NCBI RefSeq assembly: GCF_028858515.1
Contig: NZ_JAPJZJ010000002.1
Span: 124,001 to 188,000 of the forward strand
From: Aurantiacibacter sp. D1-12
Lineage (GTDB): Bacteria; Pseudomonadota; Alphaproteobacteria; Sphingomonadales; Sphingomonadaceae
DNA length: 64,000 bases
Direction of reading: 5' to 3'
Shown here piece by piece: positions 10,548 to 17,745 of the stretch (position 1 is its first letter; each line of letters opens with the position of its first letter). The notes beneath the pieces were generated by a model. The model ran no database searches, was not told the origin of the DNA, and saw only the letters and a program-made list of their open reading frames with translations. The translations under genes and the position numbers were made by a program.

Positions 10548-10754
10548 TTACTTGATGCCGTCACGCTCCATGCGCTTACGCTCCAGCTTGCGGGCACGGC
10601 GAACGGCGGCAGCCTTCTCACGCGCGCGCTTTTCGCTCGGCTTTTCGTAGTGACGACGCAGCTTCATCTCGCGATAGACACCTTCACGCTGCAGCTTCTT
10701 CTTGAGCGCGCGCAGGGCCTGCTCGACATTGTTATCGCGGACGATGATCTGCAT
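10548..10754 (-). CDS. rpsU: 30S ribosomal protein S21
   Basis: S21, 68 residues, a small basic protein of the 30S head involved in initiation. The sequence [20 protein letters not shown] at the start and the [22 protein letters not shown] run are diagnostic. It is followed by its own strong terminator. Divergent from crcB across 231 bp that holds the promoters of both, including a 10-bp palindrome TGATTAATCA at 10823-10832. Confidence 0.97.
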   Translation of the reverse strand: MQIIVRDNNVEQALRALKKKLQREGVYREMKLRRHYEKPSEKRAREKAAAVRRARKLERKRMERDGIK

Positions 10755-10985
10755 AAAAACTAGCCACCTTATCTACTTCAAAACCGGTGAGAGCCCGCGG
10801 ATCAGGCGCGGGGTGCACCGTATGATTAATCAACGAAAAACGCGCCGAATCCGTTCCGGAACCGGCTTTACGGCGCGGCAGATATGCGAATCATGGGCAA
10901 AAGGCAAGGGATCGCGCGTGTCTTTTTGGCCGCACAGCGTGCCTTTTGGGTTCCGCAGAGCCGGAGCAGCGGCTAAGAGGCGCGC

Positions 10986-11408
10986 ATGTCCCAGACGACT
11001 TCCCCCCTTATGGCATCGCTATCTGTCGCGCTTGGCGGCGGCATCGGCGCATTGGCGCGCTACCAGTTTGGCCGATTTATGACCGCATCGCTTGGTCCGA
11101 ATATCGTCACGACCTTTCCGTTCGCCACTTTGGCCGTGAACGCGATCGGCAGCCTCCTCATGGGCTTGCTGGCAGGATGGCTCGCACATCGCGGCGGTCC
11201 CCTTGGCCTGCAAACAGATCAAGCGCGCTTGCTGCTGGGAGTGGGTCTTTTGGGAGGCTTCACCACCTTCAGCGCGTTCAGCCTGGAAATGGTGCTACTG
11301 ATTGAACGCGGGCAATATGGGCTCGCTGCAATCTATGTCGCGCTTTCACTCGGCTTGTGCATTTCGGGCTTAATGATCGGCATGATGATCACGCGGCTCT
11401 TCTCATGA
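10986..11408 (+). CDS. crcB: Fluoride channel CrcB/Fluc
   Basis: A 140-residue protein with four hydrophobic helices and the Fluc signatures GGGIGALARYQFGR (about 17-30), a conserved asparagine in LAVNAIGS, and GGFTTFSAFS (about 90-99), which carries the fluoride-gating Phe/Thr box. It exports fluoride across the inner membrane as a dual-topology dimer. No fluoride riboswitch consensus is visible in the leader. Its stop overlaps the rluC start as ATGA, so it heads a five-gene translationally coupled run. Confidence 0.93.
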   Translation: MSQTTSPLMASLSVALGGGIGALARYQFGRFMTASLGPNIVTTFPFATLAVNAIGSLLMGLLAGWLAHRGGPLGLQTDQARLLLGVGLLGGFTTFSAFSLEMVLLIERGQYGLAAIYVALSLGLCISGLMIGMMITRLFS

Positions 11409-12547
11409 CTAAATCCGATCCCAAAGAAGTCCGCCAGTTCACGGTGGATGCTGATGACGAGGGCGTCCGCCTCGATCGCTGGTTCAAGCGCCACTTGCCA
11501 CAAGTCGGCTTTGGCACGGTCAGCCGCTGGGCGCGTACCGGACAGCTGCGGGTCGATGGCAAGCGAGCCAAGCCCGAAGACCGGCTGAGCGAAGGCCAGG
11601 TCCTGCGCGTTCCACCAGGTGGTGAAGACGGCGCACGTACCAAGCGCAAGGTCCGCCCGCTGACCGAAGCCGAGATCGACGAGGCTGAGGACATGCTCAT
11701 CACGCGCAGCAAGGCTGCGCTGGTACTCAACAAGCCGCCGGGTCTCGCGACACAGGGTGGCACCAAGACCAACAAGCATGTCGACGGCCTGCTCGACGCC
11801 TTTGCCGGCGAAGACGAACAGCGCCCCCGCCTTGTCCACCGGCTGGACAAGGACACCTCCGGTGTCCTGCTGGTCGCGCGCACCGCTGGAAGCGCGGCAT
11901 TCTTCTCCAAGCGGTTCTCCGGCCGCAGCGCCAAGAAGATCTACTGGGCACTCGTTGTAGGCGTGCCCGATATTCACGAAGGCACCATCGAAGCACCGCT
12001 CGCCAAGCAGCCGGGTACGGGCGGCGAGAAGATGCATGTCGATATGGAGAGCGGCCAGCCCGCCAAAACCGTATACCGCGTGGTCGAACGCGCCGGAAAC
12101 ACCGCCGCATGGGTCGAGCTGCAGCCCTTCACCGGACGCACCCACCAGTTGCGCGTCCACATGGCAGCCATAGGTCATCCCATCGTGGGTGACGGGAAAT
12201 ACGGCGGGCAGGATGCTTTCCTTACCGGCAGTGTCAGCCGCAAGATGCACCTCCACGCGCGCCGCCTGATCATTGACGGTCCGAAGGGCGAGGATCTGGA
12301 CGTGACCGCTCCCCTGCCCGAACACTTCGCGCAGAGCATGGAACAGCTCGGTTTCGACGAGAACATGAGCGATGCAGGTCCGGTCGCCACGCCGCCGCCC
12401 GAGCGCAGTCGCGAGGAAAAGAAGCAGGCCGCACGCCAGCATGCCAAGCAGTACCGCAAGAATCGCCGCGGGGAACGCAAGGGCCGCGGAGCACCGGGTG
12501 GCAAAAAGCGCGGTGCCAAGCCCAAATCTCAGGGCAAGCGCAGGTGA
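11405..12547 (+). CDS. rluC: RluA/RluC-family 23S rRNA pseudouridine synthase
   Basis: A 380-residue protein. An S4-like N-terminal RNA-binding domain (about 12-70) precedes the catalytic domain, which carries HRLDKDTSG (145-153, catalytic Asp148) and GRTHQLRVHMAAIGHPIVGD. A basic C-terminal tail (about 335-380, rich in Lys, Arg and Gly) extends beyond the usual catalytic domain and probably aids RNA binding. Start at 11405, overlapping the crcB stop by 4 bp. It isomerises specific uridines in large-subunit rRNA. The exact target (RluC positions) is assigned by family resemblance only. A second member, RluD-like, lies at 45.8 kb. Confidence 0.88.
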   Translation: MTKSDPKEVRQFTVDADDEGVRLDRWFKRHLPQVGFGTVSRWARTGQLRVDGKRAKPEDRLSEGQVLRVPPGGEDGARTKRKVRPLTEAEIDEAEDMLITRSKAALVLNKPPGLATQGGTKTNKHVDGLLDAFAGEDEQRPRLVHRLDKDTSGVLLVARTAGSAAFFSKRFSGRSAKKIYWALVVGVPDIHEGTIEAPLAKQPGTGGEKMHVDMESGQPAKTVYRVVERAGNTAAWVELQPFTGRTHQLRVHMAAIGHPIVGDGKYGGQDAFLTGSVSRKMHLHARRLIIDGPKGEDLDVTAPLPEHFAQSMEQLGFDENMSDAGPVATPPPERSREEKKQAARQHAKQYRKNRRGERKGRGAPGGKKRGAKPKSQGKRR

Positions 12548-13203
12548 GCGCAGTGCGGCTGGCGGTATTCGATTGCGATGGCACCCTGTCGGACGGGCAG
12601 GCGGGCGTGTGCAATGCGATGGCCGTGGCGTTCGAAACGGCAGAGCTTGGCGAGCCGGACATGCACCAGGTGCGCCGCATCGTTGGGCTCAGCCTGCCGC
12701 AGGCAATCCGCAGCCTTGCTCCGGATGCGGACGAGGACCAGCTGCTCGCAGCCGTGGAAGCCTATAAAGCCGCCTTCCGCCAGTCACGCGAGGATGGCAG
12801 CCTGCGCGAACCGCTTTTCGATGGTATCCCCGATCTGCTGCGTCGCCTACACGGGAGTGGCTGGACGCTGGGCGTTGCCACCGGAAAATCGGACCGCGGC
12901 CTGAACAGCACGCTGTCGGTCAACGGATTGACCGACCTGTTCACAACGCTCCACACCGCAGACCGCCACCCGTCCAAGCCACACCCCGCCATGCTGGAAG
13001 CGGCAATGGCTGATGCCGGAGCGGGCCGCATGGACACGGTGATGATCGGCGATACGGTCTATGATATCCAGATGGCCGCCAATGCCGGAACACGCAGCGT
13101 CGGGGTCGCCTGGGGCTATCACGAGCCGCAGGAATTGCTCGATGCCGGTGCAGTAGGCGTTGCGCAGACGATGGAAGAGCTGGAGGCACTGCTGAATGGC
13201 TGA
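12544..13203 (+). CDS. HAD-family phosphatase, phosphoglycolate-phosphatase-like
   Basis: A 219-residue HAD hydrolase. Motif I is VFDCDGTLS (nucleophile D10, acid D12), motif II is GVATGKS, motif III is the lysine in KPHP, and motif IV is GDTVYD. An alpha-helical cap lies between motif I and motif II. This matches the Gph/PGP-like subfamily, which dephosphorylates small phosphate esters; the substrate cannot be told from sequence. The GTG start overlaps the rluC stop (GTGA). It is followed by a small membrane protein gene overlapping by 8 bp. Confidence 0.87.
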   Translation: MSAVRLAVFDCDGTLSDGQAGVCNAMAVAFETAELGEPDMHQVRRIVGLSLPQAIRSLAPDADEDQLLAAVEAYKAAFRQSREDGSLREPLFDGIPDLLRRLHGSGWTLGVATGKSDRGLNSTLSVNGLTDLFTTLHTADRHPSKPHPAMLEAAMADAGAGRMDTVMIGDTVYDIQMAANAGTRSVGVAWGYHEPQELLDAGAVGVAQTMEELEALLNG

Positions 13204-13423
13204 TCGCGAAACCGCAGAAGCGCAGGCGAAGCAACGCTTCATCCTTATCAACCTGATGCGGCTGACAGGCGTTGCGATGGTCCTTGCCGGACTTGTGATC
13301 GCCAATGGCGCATTCGATCTACCGATGTGGGTTGGCATTATCCTGATCGTGTTCGGCATGATCGAAGCTCTGATCATGCCGACCTTCATGGCGCGGATGT
13401 GGAGCACGAACGAGCGCCCATGA
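13196..13423 (+). CDS. Small two-helix membrane protein
   Basis: A 75-residue protein with a charged N-terminus and two transmembrane helices (about 22-38 and 44-62), ending in STNERP. No named family recognised, although small proteins of this kind are common beside ATP12 in Sphingomonadales (family knowledge, not tested). It overlaps the HAD gene by 8 bp and the ATP12 gene by 4 bp (ATGA), so it is firmly part of the operon. Confidence 0.75.
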   Translation: MADRETAEAQAKQRFILINLMRLTGVAMVLAGLVIANGAFDLPMWVGIILIVFGMIEALIMPTFMARMWSTNERP

Positions 13424-14115
13424 AGAAGTTCTGGAAAGAGGTTTCCATCGCCGAGGTCGAAGGCGGCTGGCAGGTCACGCTCGACGGGCGCGGGATCAAG
13501 ACCCAGCGCGGTGCGGCGCAGGTCGTCCCGACGCAGGAAGCCGCAGAGCTGCTCGCAGAAGAATGGCGCGCGCAGGGAGACGAAATCGATACCAAGGTAT
13601 TCGTCTTCCGCGATCTGGCCGACTTCGCCATCGACATGGTGCGACCCGACATCGGTGGCACGGTCGACAAGCTGCTGAGCTACGCCGACACCGACACGCT
13701 GTGCTACCGCGCCAGCCCCGATGAACCGCTCTACCAGCGGCAGGAAGAGGTCTGGGAACCGCTCGTCACCGCGTTTGAAAAGCGCCACGGTGCGCGGATG
13801 GAACGCGTCAGCGGGGTAGTCCATCGCGGCCACCCTGAAGCGACGATGGCCGCACTTCGTGACAGACTGGTGGGCGAGGATGACTTCACGCTTTCGGCAT
13901 TGATCACGCTTGCCTCACTTGCAGCCTCTATTGTCGTCGCGCTCGCGATCCTCGATGAGGATGGCGACACAAGCACGATGTTTGCCGCTGCCAATGTCGA
14001 GGAGGATTGGCAGGCCGAGCTATGGGGATGGGATGCAGAGGCCGAGCGCACGCGCAAGCTGCAGCTGGAAGCTTTCGAGAAAGCAGCGCAATTTGCGAAA
14101 GCCGTGCGGGATTAA
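13420..14115 (+). CDS. ATP12 family F1-ATPase assembly chaperone
   Basis: A 231-residue ATP12-family protein (ATPAF2-like), a chaperone for the F1 alpha subunit in mitochondria and alphaproteobacteria. The N-terminal KKFWKEVSIAEVEGGWQVTLDGR, the PVRTP-equivalent GIKTQRG, the DTLCYRA segment and the C-terminal WGWDAEAERTRKLQLE helix are typical. Start at 13420 overlaps the preceding stop as ATGA. The longer frame from 13327 runs inside the preceding gene and is not supported. Last gene of the crcB run; its stop overlaps the convergent lipoprotein stop (TTAA). Confidence 0.92.
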   Translation: MKKFWKEVSIAEVEGGWQVTLDGRGIKTQRGAAQVVPTQEAAELLAEEWRAQGDEIDTKVFVFRDLADFAIDMVRPDIGGTVDKLLSYADTDTLCYRASPDEPLYQRQEEVWEPLVTAFEKRHGARMERVSGVVHRGHPEATMAALRDRLVGEDDFTLSALITLASLAASIVVALAILDEDGDTSTMFAAANVEEDWQAELWGWDAEAERTRKLQLEAFEKAAQFAKAVRD

Positions 14116-14723
14116 TCCACCCAGTCGGCGACTTCTCCAGCGATCTGGTTGGCAGCATCGTTCATCGCGGCGCCCACGGCATTGGCTTCTGCCGGGATGC
14201 CCGAAATGCGCGCTTCAAAGCGGCGTGTGCGGACGCCCGCTCCAGGGTTTTCCAGCACCGCATCGTAACGGATGAACACGCTTCCGCTCAAAGCATCGTA
14301 ATCCATTGCGGTCAGCTGGCCCGAAAGCTGCGTCTCGGCGACGTATTCCATCTCCTGCCCGCTCGCGACCAGGCGATTGCCACGCGCACGGATGGTTTCG
14401 GCAAGCACGTTGCGGAACAGCCGTGCGGGCTTTTCCACCCAGAAGGCATCGGCAAGGTAGGCGAGCGTGCTGTCGCTGGTCGTCACCGGAATGCGATTGA
14501 CGTTGAGCCGCTGGTTCACTGCCGGAACCTGCACCGCCAGCGCGCTGCGCGCTTCGCCTTCTGCTCCGCTACCGGCAGGCGCGAAGGTGGCGGGGGTCAG
14601 GGTCAGCAGCTGGTCAGGTGGTTCGGCACCGCCAAGGCTCACGCAGCCGCCCAGCATGGCCAACGCGGCCAGTGCTGCACAGAGGGGTTTCGGGGTCATG
14701 CTCATCATCCTTTTCCCGCTCAT
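14112..14723 (-). CDS. ABC-type transport auxiliary lipoprotein (Mla/Pqi-associated)
   Basis: A protein of up to 203 residues with a lipoprotein signal ending LGGC (about residues 24-27), then a mixed alpha/beta domain of the ABC-transport-auxiliary type that accompanies MCE lipid-transport operons (PqiC/YmbA-like). It is expected to sit at the outer membrane as a partner of the MlaD-type protein. The 14723 ATG overlaps the mlaD stop as ATGA. A later in-frame ATG at 14699, about 9 bp after AAAAGG, is an alternative start. Fourth gene of the operon. Confidence 0.82.
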   Translation of the reverse strand: MSGKRMMSMTPKPLCAALAALAMLGGCVSLGGAEPPDQLLTLTPATFAPAGSGAEGEARSALAVQVPAVNQRLNVNRIPVTTSDSTLAYLADAFWVEKPARLFRNVLAETIRARGNRLVASGQEMEYVAETQLSGQLTAMDYDALSGSVFIRYDAVLENPGAGVRTRRFEARISGIPAEANAVGAAMNDAANQIAGEVADWVD

Positions 14724-15670
14724 GGCTCGTAATCCGGTAGCGCTGGACCGCTCAGCAGCGATCCCGCCCCTTCGTTTTCCAGCCGCTCTGTCATGTTGCG
14801 CAGGTTTTCGCTCGTTGCACGCAGGTCACGCAGCGTTGCAGTGGCGGCGGGCAATGTGTCCTCGGAAAGCTGCTCGGTCAGCGGCTCGACATTGGCGAGA
14901 GTCGCTTCCAGCGCACTCGCCGCTTCGCGTGCGGAAGCAAGCGTAGCGCGCAGGTCGGCGGAAAGCTGAGCGCCATCGCGTTCGAGCAGCTCATCGGTCG
15001 TTTCGAGCGTGCCTTCAAAGGCAGCCAGCGTTTCTGTCGATTGTGCCAGGGTCAATTGCAGTTCGCGCAGGGTGGCCTGCACCTCTGGCGAGGTTGCTGC
15101 CAGCTCGCGGCTGATCGTATCGGTGTTGCGCAGGATGCCAGAGATCGAATTCTGGTTCTCGTCATCAAGGACACGCGTCAGGCGGTCGGTCAGTGTCGCC
15201 AGGCGCTCCAGCAACAGCGGCGTACTGGCGAGAATTTCTCCGATGGCACCTGGTGCGGGCGGAATGATCGGCACATTGTCTTCAACGCAGGTGGTCGTAT
15301 CGCAGCTGATCAACGGCTGGTCGCTCTGGCCACCGCTCAGCGAGATGTTGGAAACACCGGTAAAGCTCGCCGCAACGCTGGCCTGTGTGCCGACATGGAT
15401 CGGCGTTTCGTCCTCGATCCGCACACGGACCTTCACGAACTCGGGATCACGCTCCCAAATGGAAATATCCATCACCTGTCCCACCGGAACGCCCGAATAG
15501 GTGACGACAGAGCCTTCTGCCACGCCGCCCACCGACTGTTCGAAGAAGATATCGTATTCTTTGTTGTCCCGGTCACTGAGGCCAGCGAGCCAGACAAAGA
15601 ATATCGCGGCGGCCGCCAGCAACAGCAGCGTGACTGCACCTACCCAGACATGGTTTGCTCTGGTTTCCAT
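14720..15670 (-). CDS. mlaD: MCE/MlaD-family lipid-binding membrane protein
   Basis: A 316-residue protein with one N-terminal transmembrane helix (about 9-30), an MCE domain (about 38-115) containing GVAEGSVVTYSGVPVGQV, and a long helical/coiled-coil C-terminal region (about 150-300) rich in Leu, Thr, Ala and Glu. MCE rings carry phospholipids through the periplasm. The extended helical tail is like the alphaproteobacterial and Mce-type proteins rather than the short E. coli MlaD. It follows the ATPase gene by 10 bp. The gene symbol is by family; orthology to E. coli Mla is approximate. Confidence 0.88.
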   Translation of the reverse strand: METRANHVWVGAVTLLLLAAAAIFFVWLAGLSDRDNKEYDIFFEQSVGGVAEGSVVTYSGVPVGQVMDISIWERDPEFVKVRVRIEDETPIHVGTQASVAASFTGVSNISLSGGQSDQPLISCDTTTCVEDNVPIIPPAPGAIGEILASTPLLLERLATLTDRLTRVLDDENQNSISGILRNTDTISRELAATSPEVQATLRELQLTLAQSTETLAAFEGTLETTDELLERDGAQLSADLRATLASAREAASALEATLANVEPLTEQLSEDTLPAATATLRDLRATSENLRNMTERLENEGAGSLLSGPALPDYEP

Positions 15671-15680
15671 AGCTCTCTCT

Positions 15681-16553
15681 CTATGCCTTCCCGCCGTCTG
15701 GGTTGTCTATTGCTTTCCCGCTTTCGTGGGTTTGTGCGGCCGCGCGGCTGCGCGGTCCATTGAAGTATTCCTGGATCCACGGATGATCGGTTTCCAGCAA
15801 TTCGGGGATTGTGCCGACCGCGATCACCTGTTTGTCCGCCAGTACCGCCACCCGATCACAGATCGCATAGAGCGTGTCGAGATCATGTGTGATGAGGAAC
15901 ACCGTCAGCCCCAGCGTATCAGTCAGTTCGCGGGTCAGCTCGTCAAACTTGGCCGCACCGATTGGATCGAGGCCCGCGGTCGGCTCATCGAGAAACAGCA
16001 GCTCGGGGTCGAGTGCGAGCGCGCGAGCAAGCCCTGCACGTTTCTTCATTCCGCCTGAAAGCTCGCTGGGATATTTTGCCGCAGCATCTTCGGGTAGACC
16101 AGTCAGGACCACTTTGTAGCGAGCGATCTCGTCGAGCAGTTCCTGGCTCAGCTCGGGGTAGAATTGCTTCAGCGGGACCTGGACATTTTCCGCCACAGTC
16201 AGCGTGGAGAACAGCGCTCCTCCCTGGAACAGCACGCCCCAGCGGCAGCGCACACCGATTTCCTCGTCTGGTTCGGCTTCAGTGATATTGCGACCGAACA
16301 CCTCGATTTCCCCGCTTTCGGGGATCTGCAGCCCGATAATCGATCGCATCAGCACAGACTTGCCCGTGCCCGAGCCGCCAACGACACCAATGATCTCGCC
16401 GCGCTTCACGTCGAGGTTGAGGTCGTCGTGTACCTTGAACTCACCAAAGGCATTGGTCAGCCCGCGAATGCGAATGGGATGCTCACCGTCAAACTCGGGC
16501 GGTATGTCCTGTGCTTCTTGCAGCGCCTCTTCAGGGATGTTTTGCTCGCTCAT
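15681..16553 (-). CDS. mlaF: MlaF-type ABC transporter ATP-binding protein
   Basis: A 290-residue ABC ATPase. Walker A is GGSGTGKS (59-66), the Q-loop is in VLFQGGALFSTLTV, the signature is LSGGMKKRAGLARALALDPE, Walker B is LLFLDEPTAGLD, and the switch histidine is in LITHD. The GGALFSTLTVAENV segment is typical of MlaF-like lipid-transport ATPases. Start at 16553 overlaps the permease stop as ATGA; the longer frame reads back into the permease gene and is rejected. A charged tail after residue about 260 is family-variable. Confidence 0.93.
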   Translation of the reverse strand: MSEQNIPEEALQEAQDIPPEFDGEHPIRIRGLTNAFGEFKVHDDLNLDVKRGEIIGVVGGSGTGKSVLMRSIIGLQIPESGEIEVFGRNITEAEPDEEIGVRCRWGVLFQGGALFSTLTVAENVQVPLKQFYPELSQELLDEIARYKVVLTGLPEDAAAKYPSELSGGMKKRAGLARALALDPELLFLDEPTAGLDPIGAAKFDELTRELTDTLGLTVFLITHDLDTLYAICDRVAVLADKQVIAVGTIPELLETDHPWIQEYFNGPRSRAAAQTHESGKAIDNPDGGKA

Positions 16554-17659
16554 CCCCAGCCAATCTCCGTGAAGAACACGGCAAAGAAGGCATCCAGCAC
16601 GATAACCATGAAGATGGCATAGACCACTGCCATTGTGGTGCGCAGGCCGACTTCCTCTGCATTCCCTTTGACCTGCATGCCCTGATAACACCCCGCCAAA
16701 GCCACGATCAGTCCAAATACCGGCGCTTTGATCATGCCGACCCAGAAATCGTGCGTCGGCACCACTTCCTGAACGCGGGCGATGAAGGTCCAGAACGGGA
16801 TGCCGAGCATCAGGTCGCCGATCACCGCGCCACCGATAATCGCCATTATCGAAGCATAGAAGCCGAGCAGCGGCATCATCAGCACGCTGGCCAGAATTCG
16901 CGGCAGCACCAATGCTTCCATCGGGCTGACCCCGATCGTGCGCATGGCGTCGATTTCCTCGGTTAGCTTCATCGTGCCGAGCTGCGCGGCAAAAGCAGAG
17001 CCGGAACGGCCCGCAACCATGATCGCAGTCATCAGCACGCCCAGTTCGCGCAGGGTAATCCGGCCGACAAGGTTGACGGTGAACGCCTCTGCACCAAACT
17101 GCCGCAACTGCACAGCGCCCTGCTGCGCGATCACAATACCGATCAGGAAGCTCATCAGCCCGACGATGGGCAAAGCGGTGACACCAACCAGCTCCATCTG
17201 CCGGACGAGCGCGCGCAGCCGCAGCCGCCCCGGATGGGCAAATGTGCCCGCCATCGAGGTCAGGATTGCGCCGAGAAAGCCGATATTGCGCCGCGCGCCC
17301 TGGCCGAATTCGACCACCTGTTTACCAACGCCTTCGGAAATCCGACCAATGGCAAAGGGGCGCGGCGGTGTGATATCGGCTTCGTGCGCGCATTCTTCGA
17401 CTGCATCGATCAGCACCATCGCCGATTCGCTGCCACCGATGATCTCGGCACCCTTTTCCTGCGCAAAGCGGTGGACGACCCAGGCGCCAACGGTATCGAT
17501 CCGCCCGACACCGGCCAGATCGACAAATTGTACGGAATCGCCAAAATCGCGCAGCTCTGGGTCAAGCGCGCCGATGCTCGATACGACCAGCGGCCCGGTG
17601 ATCGATACCGTCACCCGTCCGCCGCGTTCTTCCACGCTATATTCGGCCCATTCACGCAT
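16550..17659 (-). CDS. mlaE: MlaE-family permease with N-terminal STAS-like domain
   Basis: A 369-residue protein. An N-terminal soluble region (about 1-110) with VDLAGVGRIDTVGAWVVHRF resembles a STAS domain fused in cis; E. coli encodes this as the separate MlaB. The MlaE permease core has about five hydrophobic helices and the EIDAMRTIGVSPMEALVLPR signature. Start chosen at 17659 because the encoded product then begins with the STAS-like fold; the longer frame extends into the divergent valS promoter. First gene of the permease-ATPase-MCE-lipoprotein operon, which would move lipids between membranes. Confidence 0.9.
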   Translation of the reverse strand: MREWAEYSVEERGGRVTVSITGPLVVSSIGALDPELRDFGDSVQFVDLAGVGRIDTVGAWVVHRFAQEKGAEIIGGSESAMVLIDAVEECAHEADITPPRPFAIGRISEGVGKQVVEFGQGARRNIGFLGAILTSMAGTFAHPGRLRLRALVRQMELVGVTALPIVGLMSFLIGIVIAQQGAVQLRQFGAEAFTVNLVGRITLRELGVLMTAIMVAGRSGSAFAAQLGTMKLTEEIDAMRTIGVSPMEALVLPRILASVLMMPLLGFYASIMAIIGGAVIGDLMLGIPFWTFIARVQEVVPTHDFWVGMIKAPVFGLIVALAGCYQGMQVKGNAEEVGLRTTMAVVYAIFMVIVLDAFFAVFFTEIGWG

Positions 17660-17694
17660 GTTTGCAGTGCTATGCGTGTAAACATCGCGCCCCG

Positions 17695-17712
17695 CAACAA
17701 CTTCGGTTGTTG
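17695..17712. promoter_or_regulatory. UUCG-tetraloop hairpin in the valS/mlaE divergent leader
   Basis: A perfect 7-bp inverted repeat CAACAAC / GTTGTTG closes a TTCG loop, giving the exceptionally stable C(UUCG)G tetraloop if transcribed toward valS. It sits 33 bp before the valS ATG and 35 bp before the mlaE start on the other strand. There is no T-run, so it is not a terminator. It may be a leader structure or an operator; nothing more can be said. Confidence 0.5.
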
Positions 17713-17745
17713 AAGTGGTGAGATAGTGGTGGCAGTGCGCCATAT

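Noticed and set aside
10755-10985. Fluoride riboswitch upstream of crcB
   Set aside because: No fluoride riboswitch core could be found in the 231-bp leader; only a TGATTAATCA palindrome is visible.
17660-17745. T-box or aminoacyl-tRNA sensor in the valS leader
   Set aside because: The region is only 86 bp and lacks the T-box core; T-boxes are not expected in alphaproteobacteria.
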